NCBI RefSeq assembly: GCF_029504575.1
Contig: NZ_JAQFII010000002.1
Location: 372,001 to 436,000 of the forward strand
Origin: Streptomyces sp. SPB162
GTDB lineage: Bacteria; Actinomycetota; Actinomycetes; Streptomycetales; Streptomycetaceae
DNA: 64,000 bases
Reading direction: 5' to 3'
Of this stretch, positions 9,262 to 17,681 are shown piece after piece. The stretch's first letter is position 1. Each line of letters opens with the position of its first letter. Below the pieces are notes generated by a model that made no database searches, was not told the DNA's origin, and was given only the letters and a program-made list of their open reading frames with translations. The translations under genes and the position numbers were made by a program.

Positions 9262-9632
9262 GATTCTCCTCGGCGGTTGCGGGTCGCGGTTGCCGTGATC
9301 GTGCGCGTATCGGCCGGTACGACCTGATCCGGCGCGAGGTGGGTGCGGTGCGGGACGCGGGGGCGTTCCTGCGTACCGGTGGCCCGGGGTCGGTGGGTGT
9401 GTGGCGTCATGGGAGCGGCTTTCTTCGGAGAGACCTCGACGGGGGAAGTGGGGGAACTACCACGCCGGCACGTCATGGCGAGTGGCGGAAGGGCGCCCCC
9501 CGAAGTGGAGGGCCTCCGAACTCGCGGTCTCGTAACAGAAATGTCGCGCCGCCCGGAAGATGGCTCAGTGATGCATCTCGCGGGCAAAAAACGTTATGAC
9601 GAGAGGCGCTGGCCGGCCGTCGCCGACGGTTC
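9262..9632. other. Intergenic region upstream of xylanase
   Basis: This stretch lies upstream of the xylanase and downstream of the sigma-factor gene, both on the minus strand. It should hold the xylanase promoter. I see a good ribosome site next to the ATG but no convincing -35/-10 pair, operator dyad or hairpin. Short open frames here lack ribosome sites and sensible composition. Confidence 0.4.
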
Positions 9633-11180
9633 TCAAGCCCAAGCCCTGCGGGTGATGAAGGAAGCCTGGCCGGCGAACGCCCGAGTGCCGTCGGAGCCGT
9701 CGAGCCAGATGCCACCGTCGCGGTGGCGGAGGACCGATCCGGGGTAGTTGTGGGCGTGCAGGGTCACCGAACCGGCGACCGCCCCGGGGTGCGGGCAGAA
9801 GGTGGCGTCTTCACGGAACAGTGCGCTGCCGTCGTTGGTGCCCAGTTGTAGCCGCAAATCACGGTGGCGCAGATAGCGGCCGTCGGCGGCACGGAAGGTG
9901 ACGCACCGTGCGTTGGCCAGGCCACCGATGACCGAGAAGGTGACCCGATGTCGTATCTGCGCGTCGCTGGACGCGGAGACACGGCCGAGTGTCACGAAGT
10001 CGCCGGCGTACGTGAGGTACAGACCGGGCTCGTCCGCGGACTCCAGCGACTGTGCGCCCAGCGGAACGGTGACGGGGACGGCGGACGGACTCACCGGGGA
10101 CGGTCCGGCCGACTCGGCGGTGCGCGCAGGGAACGGCGTGGCATTGCCGGTTGTGGGAGCGGCGGTGACGCCGGGTACCCGAGGTGCCGGCTCGGGCCAG
10201 GTCGCGTAGGTGGCGGTCCCGGCGATGAGCACCGCGCCGGTGGCGAGGCCCACCAGCGGATGAGCGGTCACCGCGGAGAGTTTGCCGATCAGCGAGCTGT
10301 GCAGGCCGCCGCCCGTCACCGTGCCGACGGCGACGTGTGCCGAGGTCAGCCCGGCGGCGCTCGCGGCCGTTCCTGACAGCAGGCCCTTGGCGGTCAGCGC
10401 GGCGATGAGTCCGGCCGGGACGGCCAGCGGCGCGAGGCTGAGGATCAGGAGTTCGGCCGGAACCCGTTCTGTCGTCGTCGCCAGGCAGACCGGGCAGCCG
10501 CGGGTGTGCCGCGCGATCCGCTTGCGCCACACCGACGCGCGCAGACCGTCCCAGTCGACGACGGCCTCGTCCAACTGCGGACAGCGTGGGTCGGCCTCCA
10601 GCGCGGCGACGATCGTCCGGCTCACTTCCAGCTGCTCACGCATGCGTTGCAGACGTACTCCGGCGTGGGCGACGGTGAGCCCCGTCGCGGCGGCGATGTC
10701 GTCACGGCTCAGGGCGCCGGCACATTCCTGCCACCACAGCGACAGCAGCACCTGATAGTCCGGGTCAAGCCACCGGCCGGCTTCCACCACCTGACGGCGC
10801 TCGTCCGACACATACAGACGCAGGATCGTCACGTCCTCGAGTTCCGCGCCGGCGTCCGGCATCTGGCGTGCCTCGTCGATGACCGTGGTCCGGCCGGCGA
10901 AAGCGCGTTGCCGCTGCCAGTGGGAATTGATCTGGCGGAGCGTGATCGACACCAGCCAGGACCGGAAGCTCTCCGGGGCACGCAGGGCAGGCAGATCGCG
11001 CACCACGCGCAGCAGGGTCTCCTGGACGACGTCATCGACGTCGGCATGTCCCCGCAGCGCTCGCCCGACGATGTTGTAGAGCAACGGCAGGTAAGCGGCG
11101 ATCAGTTCCTCACGCGCCGCATCGTCACCGGCCTGCGCCGCGACGACCAACCCCGCGTGGTCCGCATCCATGAGTCCCAT
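9633..11180 (-). CDS. Membrane-linked ECF-type sigma factor with AbfB domain
   Basis: This 515-residue fusion begins with an RNA polymerase sigma factor: region 2 at about 22-92 (DVDDVVQETLLRVVRDLP, SFRSWLVSITLRQINSHW) and region 4 helix-turn-helix at about 158-185 (DIAAATGLTVAHAGVRLQRM). A zinc-type anti-sigma motif HTRGCPVC (His225, Cys229, Cys232) follows, then hydrophobic segments near 241-262 and 307-328, a Pro/Ser/Thr linker, and a C-terminal AbfB-like beta-trefoil (about 380-515; CVTFRAADGRYLRHRDLRL and a second LRHRDGGIWL repeat). AbfB domains bind arabinose side chains, so the protein could sense arabinoxylan, which suits the adjacent xylanase. The ATG after GGAGGCGGGA was chosen; a longer upstream frame has no ribosome site. 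Topology is uncertain. Confidence 0.82.
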   Translation of the reverse strand: MGLMDADHAGLVVAAQAGDDAAREELIAAYLPLLYNIVGRALRGHADVDDVVQETLLRVVRDLPALRAPESFRSWLVSITLRQINSHWQRQRAFAGRTTVIDEARQMPDAGAELEDVTILRLYVSDERRQVVEAGRWLDPDYQVLLSLWWQECAGALSRDDIAAATGLTVAHAGVRLQRMREQLEVSRTIVAALEADPRCPQLDEAVVDWDGLRASVWRKRIARHTRGCPVCLATTTERVPAELLILSLAPLAVPAGLIAALTAKGLLSGTAASAAGLTSAHVAVGTVTGGGLHSSLIGKLSAVTAHPLVGLATGAVLIAGTATYATWPEPAPRVPGVTAAPTTGNATPFPARTAESAGPSPVSPSAVPVTVPLGAQSLESADEPGLYLTYAGDFVTLGRVSASSDAQIRHRVTFSVIGGLANARCVTFRAADGRYLRHRDLRLQLGTNDGSALFREDATFCPHPGAVAGSVTLHAHNYPGSVLRHRDGGIWLDGSDGTRAFAGQASFITRRAWA

Positions 11181-11310
11181 TCCCGCCTCCCCCAGGGGAG
11201 CCATCCGCCGAGTACGGCGCCACACCCTAGCGTCGGCAAGGGTATGCGGCCAAAGCCGGTGCCTCGGGCAGCCAGGCCTGCCTGCGGCGACGTGGAGGAA
11301 ACGCCCGAGC

Positions 11311-11350
11311 GGGGCATCTTCGCAGGCACAACGGCCTGCGAAGGTGCCCC
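11311..11350 (-). terminator. Terminator downstream of aldose epimerase
   Basis: A 17-bp inverted repeat with one G-U pair (arms 11311-11327 and 11334-11350) and the loop ACAACG sits just past the epimerase stop on the minus strand. It would separate that gene from the sigma factor downstream. Confidence 0.75.
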
Positions 11351-11406
11351 CGGGCTGGGTATCACGGCTGGGGGCGGCCGGCGCCGGTTCGCGCGGCGGA
11401 CGCCCG

Positions 11407-12330
11407 TCAGTCCTGCCGGCGCCACGCGTGCAGGCCCCACCGGAACGTGTGCAGGGCGCCGGGGCCGAGTTCCACCAGGCCGTCACGGCTCCGGAACGCA
11501 TCCGGCGGGCAGGACATCGGCTCGACCGCGATGCCCCGTCGTCGCCGCGCGGGCAGCGTGTCGCCGGTGTACACCTGCACGTATTCGGCGCCCTCGCCGA
11601 GCCACAGGTCGGTGCCGTGCGCACCCGTGGGATGCGCGAGGCGCACGACGGCCCGGCCGGAGGGGTTTCGTTCCAGGTCGGCGAAGGCCGTGTCCAGGCG
11701 CTGCGCGCCGACGGCCTTCGCCGTTCGGAAGTCGAACGGTGTACCGGTGACATCCTCGGCCGCGACAGGCATACCCGTATCGTCGAGGGGAAGCCACTTC
11801 CCGGCCGGGACGAGGAGCATCGCGTCGTCCACCGTCTCGGTGCCCACGGTCAGGTAGGGGTGCTGACCGACGCCGTAGGGCGCCGTGTCCTCGCCGAGGT
11901 TGTGGGCGACCACGGTCACCGTCAGCCCCTCGGCTCCGAGCACGTACCCCACACGGACGTCGAGGTGGAACGGGTAGCCCGGCTGGGGCCACAGAGTGAC
12001 TCCCAGGAGTACCCGGTGCTCCTCGCGTTCGATCACGTGCCAGGACGTCCAGCGCAGCAGCCCGTGGATGGCGTTGCCGTTCTCCGGTTCGGTCAGCGGG
12101 AGCTGGAGGTCCTGGTCCTGCCAGCGGTACCGGCCGCCGCCGATGCGGTTCGGCCAGGGCACGAGGAGTTGGCCACGGCCTCCGGCGATGCGCTCATCGG
12201 CCGAGAAGCCGTCCAGCACCGGGCGGCCGTCGACCGAGTAGTCGCGCAGCGCACCGCCCAGTTCCACGACGACAGCGGTCTGCTCACCGTGGCGCAGCAG
12301 GATCTGCTGCCCGCTGGGGCTCTCGGACAC
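11407..12330 (-). CDS. Aldose 1-epimerase family protein
   Basis: This 307-residue protein belongs to the galactose-mutarotase superfamily, which interconverts alpha and beta anomers of hexoses. Family signatures are LVPWPNRIGGGRYRW (substrate-binding Arg), NAIHGLLRW (His), PYGVGQHPYL (catalytic His region) and the late Glu in GIAVEPMSCPPDAF. The length is normal. The start is GTG preceded by GGAGG at six bases. It is flanked on both sides by strong hairpins, so it is probably a single-gene transcript. The exact sugar is not evident; proximity to polysaccharide genes is only suggestive. Confidence 0.88.
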   Translation of the reverse strand: MSESPSGQQILLRHGEQTAVVVELGGALRDYSVDGRPVLDGFSADERIAGGRGQLLVPWPNRIGGGRYRWQDQDLQLPLTEPENGNAIHGLLRWTSWHVIEREEHRVLLGVTLWPQPGYPFHLDVRVGYVLGAEGLTVTVVAHNLGEDTAPYGVGQHPYLTVGTETVDDAMLLVPAGKWLPLDDTGMPVAAEDVTGTPFDFRTAKAVGAQRLDTAFADLERNPSGRAVVRLAHPTGAHGTDLWLGEGAEYVQVYTGDTLPARRRRGIAVEPMSCPPDAFRSRDGLVELGPGALHTFRWGLHAWRRQD

Positions 12331-12357
12331 GTACGGCCTCCGGTTCGAAGTCGGGAT

Positions 12358-12393
12358 CGGGAGACCACGGCGCGGACGCGCCGTGGTCTCCCG
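12358..12393 (-). terminator. Terminator downstream of ClC gene
   Basis: A near-perfect inverted repeat with arms of about 16-17 bp (12358-12374 and 12377-12393) and a very tight GC loop lies between the ClC stop and the epimerase start. It should end the ClC transcript. Confidence 0.78.
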
Positions 12394-12408
12394 AAGGGGT
12401 CTCTCAGG

Positions 12409-13761
12409 CTACGGGCGGCCGCCGGACGCGGCCGCCGACACGTCGGCGGGCACCGGAGTGAGCCGGAGCGAGATGACGTAGGACACCACGACCGCGACGA
12501 TGACCAGCGGCATCACGGTCAGGCCCTCCCTTCCCAGCAGCAGGGTGGCCAGCAGTACCGAGGTCATCGGGAGTTTGAGCATCGCCACGCACATCGCACC
12601 GACGCCCATCGCGAACCCCGATGTCACGTCCAGGCCGGGCAGATGGGCGAGGGCGAGCCCGCCCGTCGCGCCCACGAACATCGCGGGAAAGATGGGGCCG
12701 CCCCGGAAGCTGCTCAGTGAGACGCTGTACGCGAGCGCCTTGCAGACCACGAGGACCACCAGGGTGCCCACCGAGTATCCGGCGCTCGCCGCGAGCAGCG
12801 GGTTGAGCGCGCTCTGCCCGGAGTACAGCACCCCGGATGCCTCCTTGCCCGTCCCTTCGGCGTAGACCAGCGCGATGACGCCGACGACTGTGCCCGCCAG
12901 CACAGTGGCCACCACTCGCCGCGGCTCGACCCGGGCTTGCAGGAACAGGGCGAACCGGTGAATCCCCGAGGCCACGACGGCCGCCGCCGCCCCGACCACG
13001 AGGGCCCAGCCGAACGCGGCGATGTCGGGCCGGTGGGCGTGCGGCACCTGCTGCAGGGCCAGCGAGTACGTACCCAGGCCCGTCCACGAGCCCAGGCCCG
13101 TGAAGATGAGCGAGCCGACCCCGGCCGCCAGCAGTCCCGGAACCAGCACCATCCCGAGCATCGCCCCACCGAGGCCGGACGCCTCCATCAGGAGGAACGA
13201 TCCGAGCAGGGGGGATCCCAGCAACGTGCTGATGGCGGCGAAGCTCCCGGCGGCCCCCACCACGGCCGACGCGTCCGGCGGGAAGTTCCTTTTGACCAGG
13301 CGCACGGCGCCGACGGCCACGCCGCTGCCCAGCGCGATCAGCGGCGCCTCGGGGCCGAGGACGACGCCCAGCACGAGCGAAGCGATGCTGGCGAGCGCGA
13401 TGCCCGGCAGATGGCCGGCCGGGGTCGGTCCCCCCGCCACGAGCCCCTCGGCGGGCTTGTGGCCGCCTCCACCCGGCAGGTACCGGATGGTCAGGCCGAC
13501 CAGGAGCCCCGCCAGGGCGAGGAGCGGCACCGGCCACCAGGACGGCGTCCCGTGGAAACCCAGCGCCTCGGGCAGCTCCGTGTAGGTCAGTGACTGGAGT
13601 TCGGAGACCAGGGCGAGGTAGCCGAACGCCGCCGCCGAGATCGGAACGCCGAGCACCGCGGCCACCATCAGAAGGACCGGGTATCCACGGGCCCGGACCA
13701 GCGCGAACGGGTCCTTGGGGGCCGCCTCTGGCTGTCCGACACCGTCGGCCGACATGATCAC
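12409..13761 (-). CDS. ClC-family chloride channel/transporter
   Basis: This 450-residue polytopic membrane protein belongs to the ClC family of chloride channels and Cl-/H+ exchangers. Conserved selectivity-filter segments are present: GPEAPLIALGSGVAVG, where the Glu corresponds to the gating glutamate of the GKEGP motif, and SSFRGGPIFPAMFVGA, corresponding to GxFxP. About ten to twelve hydrophobic helices can be traced. The first ATG (or a second ATG two codons later) opens the frame; no cytosolic CBS domain follows, so this is the short bacterial form. Both flanks are non-coding. Voltage-gated or acid-resistance roles are family knowledge and not shown here. Confidence 0.9.
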   Translation of the reverse strand: MIMSADGVGQPEAAPKDPFALVRARGYPVLLMVAAVLGVPISAAAFGYLALVSELQSLTYTELPEALGFHGTPSWWPVPLLALAGLLVGLTIRYLPGGGGHKPAEGLVAGGPTPAGHLPGIALASIASLVLGVVLGPEAPLIALGSGVAVGAVRLVKRNFPPDASAVVGAAGSFAAISTLLGSPLLGSFLLMEASGLGGAMLGMVLVPGLLAAGVGSLIFTGLGSWTGLGTYSLALQQVPHAHRPDIAAFGWALVVGAAAAVVASGIHRFALFLQARVEPRRVVATVLAGTVVGVIALVYAEGTGKEASGVLYSGQSALNPLLAASAGYSVGTLVVLVVCKALAYSVSLSSFRGGPIFPAMFVGATGGLALAHLPGLDVTSGFAMGVGAMCVAMLKLPMTSVLLATLLLGREGLTVMPLVIVAVVVSYVISLRLTPVPADVSAAASGGRP

Positions 13762-13955
13762 CGTCTCTCAGCGCTGGCACGCGGGCACGCGGGCGTCTTC
13801 CAGGCCGTGATATCACGCGCCGACGGTGCTCCCCGGTGTCCCGGTTGCCCACCGCGCGACGGTGCGGGGGTTCTCAGTCCCATGGCCCAGCGATCCGGCC
13901 GCGCCGCTTCGCGGACGGCACGCGTCGATGCCCCGCCACGGCCGCACTGTCGCGT

Positions 13956-15393
13956 TCAGGAGGAGTCGGTTCCCGTCTCCGCGGCCGTGATGCGGCCGTC
14001 CCTGACCGCGTTCACCAGTGCTTGGTGGTCCCGCTCGTTCTGGTCGGCGTACCGCTCGGCGAAGGTGGTCAGTGCACGGTCGAAGGATTCGCCGCGCCCC
14101 AGGTATCCGGCGATGGCGATCCGGTCACCGGACCTCGCGTGGGCGCGGGCCAAGGTGGTGCCGCAGACCTCACCGAACACCCTCATGCCCCGCGGCACCA
14201 TCAGTTCCGGCTGCGCGATGCCCTTCCAGTCGCGGAGCTGGCGGATGTAGAAGTCGCGGCGCCGCCCGTCCATCCCGTCCACCCGCTCCCAGCCGAGGAA
14301 GATGTCACTCGCGGCCTGCATCAACCGCTGCCCGGAGACCACCCGCTCGCCCTGGTTCTCGTACTCGCTCGCGCCCACGTACGGCGCGAGCACCGAGGTG
14401 TCGGCCTCTTTGGCCTGGAGGAAGAGCGGGTCGTCGCCGTCCCGGCCGCGCAGCAGGAAGATCCAGCAGCGGGTGCCGACGCTGCCGACGCCGACCACCT
14501 TGCGGGCCACGTCCACCAATCTAAAACTCGCGAGCAGGTGGCGCCGGTCCGACGCGAGGCTGCGGCCGTAGCTCTGCACCAGCCGGTGGAACTCTGCCTG
14601 CACGACGTCGCGTTCGGCCTCGGGGAGCAGGTCGGTGAGCGGCACGATGAGAGGCGGGTCGGCGGCGATCCGGGTCTGTCCGTCCACCACCTCGGCGAGC
14701 TTGTCGAAGGCCTGCAGACTGTCCTTGGTCCTGGCCGTCGCCAGGGCCCGGGCCACACCCTTGCGGCCGCGCTTCGCCAACTGTTGGCCCGCCACTTCCC
14801 GCAGACGGTCCGCGTCGATCCTCGCGTACCACACGGCGAGATGACCCATGCCCGCGAACCGGGTCATCGACTCACGGTAGGACCGTACGGTCGCCCGTAC
14901 GATGTCGGCGCGCTCCGCGTCAGCGAAGCCGTTGGCCCGCCCGGCGATGACGAGGCTGGCGGCCAGTCGCTTGACGTCCCATTCCCAGGGGCCGGGCAGC
15001 GTCTCGTCGAACGTCGTTGATGTCGAAGAGCAGGCGGCGTTCCGGGGAGGCGAGCAGGCGGAAGTTCAACAGGTGCGCGTCTCCGCACAGCTGCGCCCTG
15101 ATCCCCGAGTGCGGGGTTTCCGCCAGGTCGGCGGCCATGATCGCGGCCGCGCCGCGATAGAAGCGGAAGGGTGACTCGGTCATGCGGCCGTAGCGGATCG
15201 GCAGGAGTTCGGGCACGCGGGTCGCCGACTGCTCCTCGAGGATGCCGAGGGGATCGGGGCGCGTCGCCTGCGGCGCGAACTCGGCATGACTCGAGCGGGG
15301 CACATCACGACGGGCCGCCTTGCCGCGGGCCGCTCGTTCCGCGGGCGTCGCCTGCGGTCCGGGCCGAAACGTCGCGGCGGGGTGCTCGGTCAT
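13956..15393 (-). pseudogene. DUF2252 family gene with one-base frameshift
   Basis: Together two frames give a full-length DUF2252 protein of about 478 residues. The N-terminal frame starts at the ATG after GGGAGGTATCCG (MTEHPAATFRPGPQ) and reads correctly through RYGRM, FYRGAA, CGDAHLLNF and LLFDIND. It then goes out of frame. The correct continuation (FDETLPGPWEWDVKRLAASL and onward to MTRFAGMGHLAVWYARI) is one frame over. An extra base near 15012 explains the break: removing it restores every downstream codon without a stop. The family has no firmly assigned function. The lesion is either a recent mutation or a sequence error; the remainder shows no decay, so I lean to recent mutation or error. 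Confidence 0.85.
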
Positions 15394-15431
15394 CGGATAC
15401 CTCCCGTATGCGCTCACGTCCGATCATGGCG

Positions 15432-15446
15432 GATATCCCTGATATC
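15432..15446. promoter_or_regulatory. Paired GATATC sites between divergent genes
   Basis: Two GATATC hexamers separated by three bases lie in the 204-bp gap between the divergent DUF2252 and GH15 genes. Because each hexamer is itself palindromic, this may be an operator for one or both genes, or chance. No regulator is identified. Confidence 0.25.
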
Positions 15447-15597
15447 GGCACAATCTGAGTGATCACGCAGCACGGTTCCGCGCCCCGGATCCGGGGCGGA
15501 CCCGCCCTCGGGACGCGGTGGCGGGGTCCCCGGAGGCGCGCACGCGGGGCCTGTCGGATAGTGGATGGGGTAGTGATGCGCTGGAGATTGGATTCTC

Positions 15598-17421
15598 ATG
15601 GACCGCTACCCCCCCATAGCGGATCACGGCCTGGTGGGCGATCTGCAGACCGCCGCATTGGTGTCCTCGCAGGGCGTCGTCGACTGGTTCGCCGCTCCAC
15701 GGTTCGACTCCCCCAGCATTTTCGCCGCCCTGCTCGACCACGACCGCGGCGGATTCTTCCGGATGACGCCCAGCAATCCGGAAGCCTCGTGCAAACAGTT
15801 GTACTACCCCGACACCGCCATCCTGGTGACCCGCTTCATGTCCCCGGACGGCGTCGGTGAGGTGATCGACTGGATGCCGCCGAACCGCAGCCGCACCGCG
15901 AGCGACCGCCACACCCTGATCCGGGCGGTTCGCACGGTGCGGGGGACGGTCCGCTTCGACATGGAGTGCCGGCCACGGTTCGACTACGCCCGGGCCGCCC
16001 ACGATCTCGACCTGCGGTCCGAGACCGGCGCCACGTTCCGGGCACCGGGCGTCACCGCGCACCTCCAGAGCAGCTTCCCGCTGGAGCGGGACGGTGACGA
16101 CGTGCGCGGCTCGATCACCCTGAAGGTCGGCGAGCAGGCCGCGACCGTGTTCACCGTCTGCGACGCCGACGGGCAGCCTCCGCCGGCGCCCACCGTCGAC
16201 GGAATCACCCAGCAGCTCTGGGATGTCGCCGAGTTCTGGCAGTCGTGGGTGCAGGGCTCCAACTATCGCGGCCGCTGGCCCAACATGGTCAACCGCTCCG
16301 CCATCACCCTCAAACTGCTCACCTACGCCCCCACCGGTGCACCGGTCGCCGCCGCCACCATGGGCCTGCCGGAACAGGTCGGCGGCGAACGCAACTGGGA
16401 CTACCGCTACACCTGGGTCCGTGACGGCTCGCTCTCCATCCGTGCTCTGCTCGATCTCGGTTTCGTCGAGGAGGCCACGGACTTCACCCACTGGCTCGGC
16501 GACCGGCTCCGGGACTCGGCGGGGAAGGACGGCGAGCGCCTCCAGATCATGTACCGGGTCGACGGGACGCCGCTGCTGACCGAGGAGACCCTCGACCACC
16601 TCGAGGGATACATGGGCTCGGCCCCTGTGCGGCTGGGCAATGCCGCCTCCGATCAGTTGCAGCTGGACATCTACGGCGAGGCGCTCTACGGCCTGTCGGA
16701 AGGGCGCGAGGTCGCCGTTCAGTCCGGTTACCGCGGGTGGAAGATCCTTTCCGAGGCCCTGAACTGGCTGGCGGACTCCTGGGACCGGCCCGACGAGGGC
16801 ATCTGGGAGACCCGCGGCGGGCGTCAGGACTTCACCTACAGCCGGGTGATGTGCTGGGCGGCGTTCGACCGCGGTCTCAAGCTCGCCTCCGAGTTCAGCC
16901 GGCCGGCCGACACCGACCGCTGGATGACGGCCCGCGACTCCATCCTGGAACAGGTCATGGAGCGCGGTTGGAGCGAGAAGGAGCAGGCTTACGTCCAGCA
17001 CTACGGCGGGGAAGCCGTCCTGGACGCCTCGCTGCTGCTGATGCCCCGGGTCGGTTTCGTCGCGCCCAAGGATCCGTCCTGGCTCTCCACCCTGGACGCC
17101 ATGGACCGCACGCTGGTCTCCGACAGCCTGGTCTACCGCTACGACCCGGCCGCCTCCCCCGACGGCCTGCGCGGCTCCGAGGGCACCTTCAGCCTCTGCA
17201 CCTTCCTCTACGTGGACGCACTGGCCAGGGCGGGACGTCTGGGCCCCGCGCGGTACACGTTCGAGAAGATGCACACCTACGCCAACCACGTCGGCCTCTT
17301 CGCCGAGGAAGTGGGGCCGAGCGGCGAGCAGCTGGGCAACTTCCCGCAGGCGTTCACCCACCTCTCGCTCATCACGGCGGCCTGCACCCTGGACGATGCC
17401 CTCGACCGGCAGCGCGGCTGA
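15598..17421 (+). CDS. GH15 family glycoside hydrolase
   Basis: This 607-residue cytoplasmic enzyme is a GH15 member (glucoamylase or trehalase type), inverting hydrolases of alpha-glucosidic bonds. Family features are the N-terminal YPPIADHGLVGDLQTAALVS and VDWFAAPRFDSPS, the central ERNWDYRYTWVRDGSLSI, the GIWETRGGRQDFTYSRVMCW segment with the probable general acid Glu, and the late Glu region EEVGPSGEQLGNFPQAFTHL with the catalytic base. No signal peptide is present, which argues for an intracellular substrate such as trehalose or glycogen fragments. It starts at ATG with GGAG about ten bases upstream. The 260 bases after its stop hold no recognisable gene. Confidence 0.9.
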   Translation: MDRYPPIADHGLVGDLQTAALVSSQGVVDWFAAPRFDSPSIFAALLDHDRGGFFRMTPSNPEASCKQLYYPDTAILVTRFMSPDGVGEVIDWMPPNRSRTASDRHTLIRAVRTVRGTVRFDMECRPRFDYARAAHDLDLRSETGATFRAPGVTAHLQSSFPLERDGDDVRGSITLKVGEQAATVFTVCDADGQPPPAPTVDGITQQLWDVAEFWQSWVQGSNYRGRWPNMVNRSAITLKLLTYAPTGAPVAAATMGLPEQVGGERNWDYRYTWVRDGSLSIRALLDLGFVEEATDFTHWLGDRLRDSAGKDGERLQIMYRVDGTPLLTEETLDHLEGYMGSAPVRLGNAASDQLQLDIYGEALYGLSEGREVAVQSGYRGWKILSEALNWLADSWDRPDEGIWETRGGRQDFTYSRVMCWAAFDRGLKLASEFSRPADTDRWMTARDSILEQVMERGWSEKEQAYVQHYGGEAVLDASLLLMPRVGFVAPKDPSWLSTLDAMDRTLVSDSLVYRYDPAASPDGLRGSEGTFSLCTFLYVDALARAGRLGPARYTFEKMHTYANHVGLFAEEVGPSGEQLGNFPQAFTHLSLITAACTLDDALDRQRG

Positions 17422-17681
17422 GACGACGCGAAGAGCGCTGCGGAGGGCCGCTCCGACCGGGCGTCGACCGCGCCAGGGCCTCGACGAGTTCGCGGCGCTG
17501 TACGAACGGCTGCGCGGGCAAGCTGCCGGCGCGGGCGGCGCCCGGGGCGCCCTGGACACCCACACGCCGGACGCGATCCGCGCCGCCGCGGCGAATGTGC
17601 ACCTGGTCACCGGCGCCGACGTCCGCGGGCTCGAGATTGGCACCCGCACGACCCGTGCGGCACCTCGGCCGGCCCGGAGCG

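Noticed and set aside
6640..9327. Long plus-strand frame opposite the xylanase
   Set aside because: The minus strand encodes intact GH10, lectin and GH62 domains with catalytic residues and a ribosome site.
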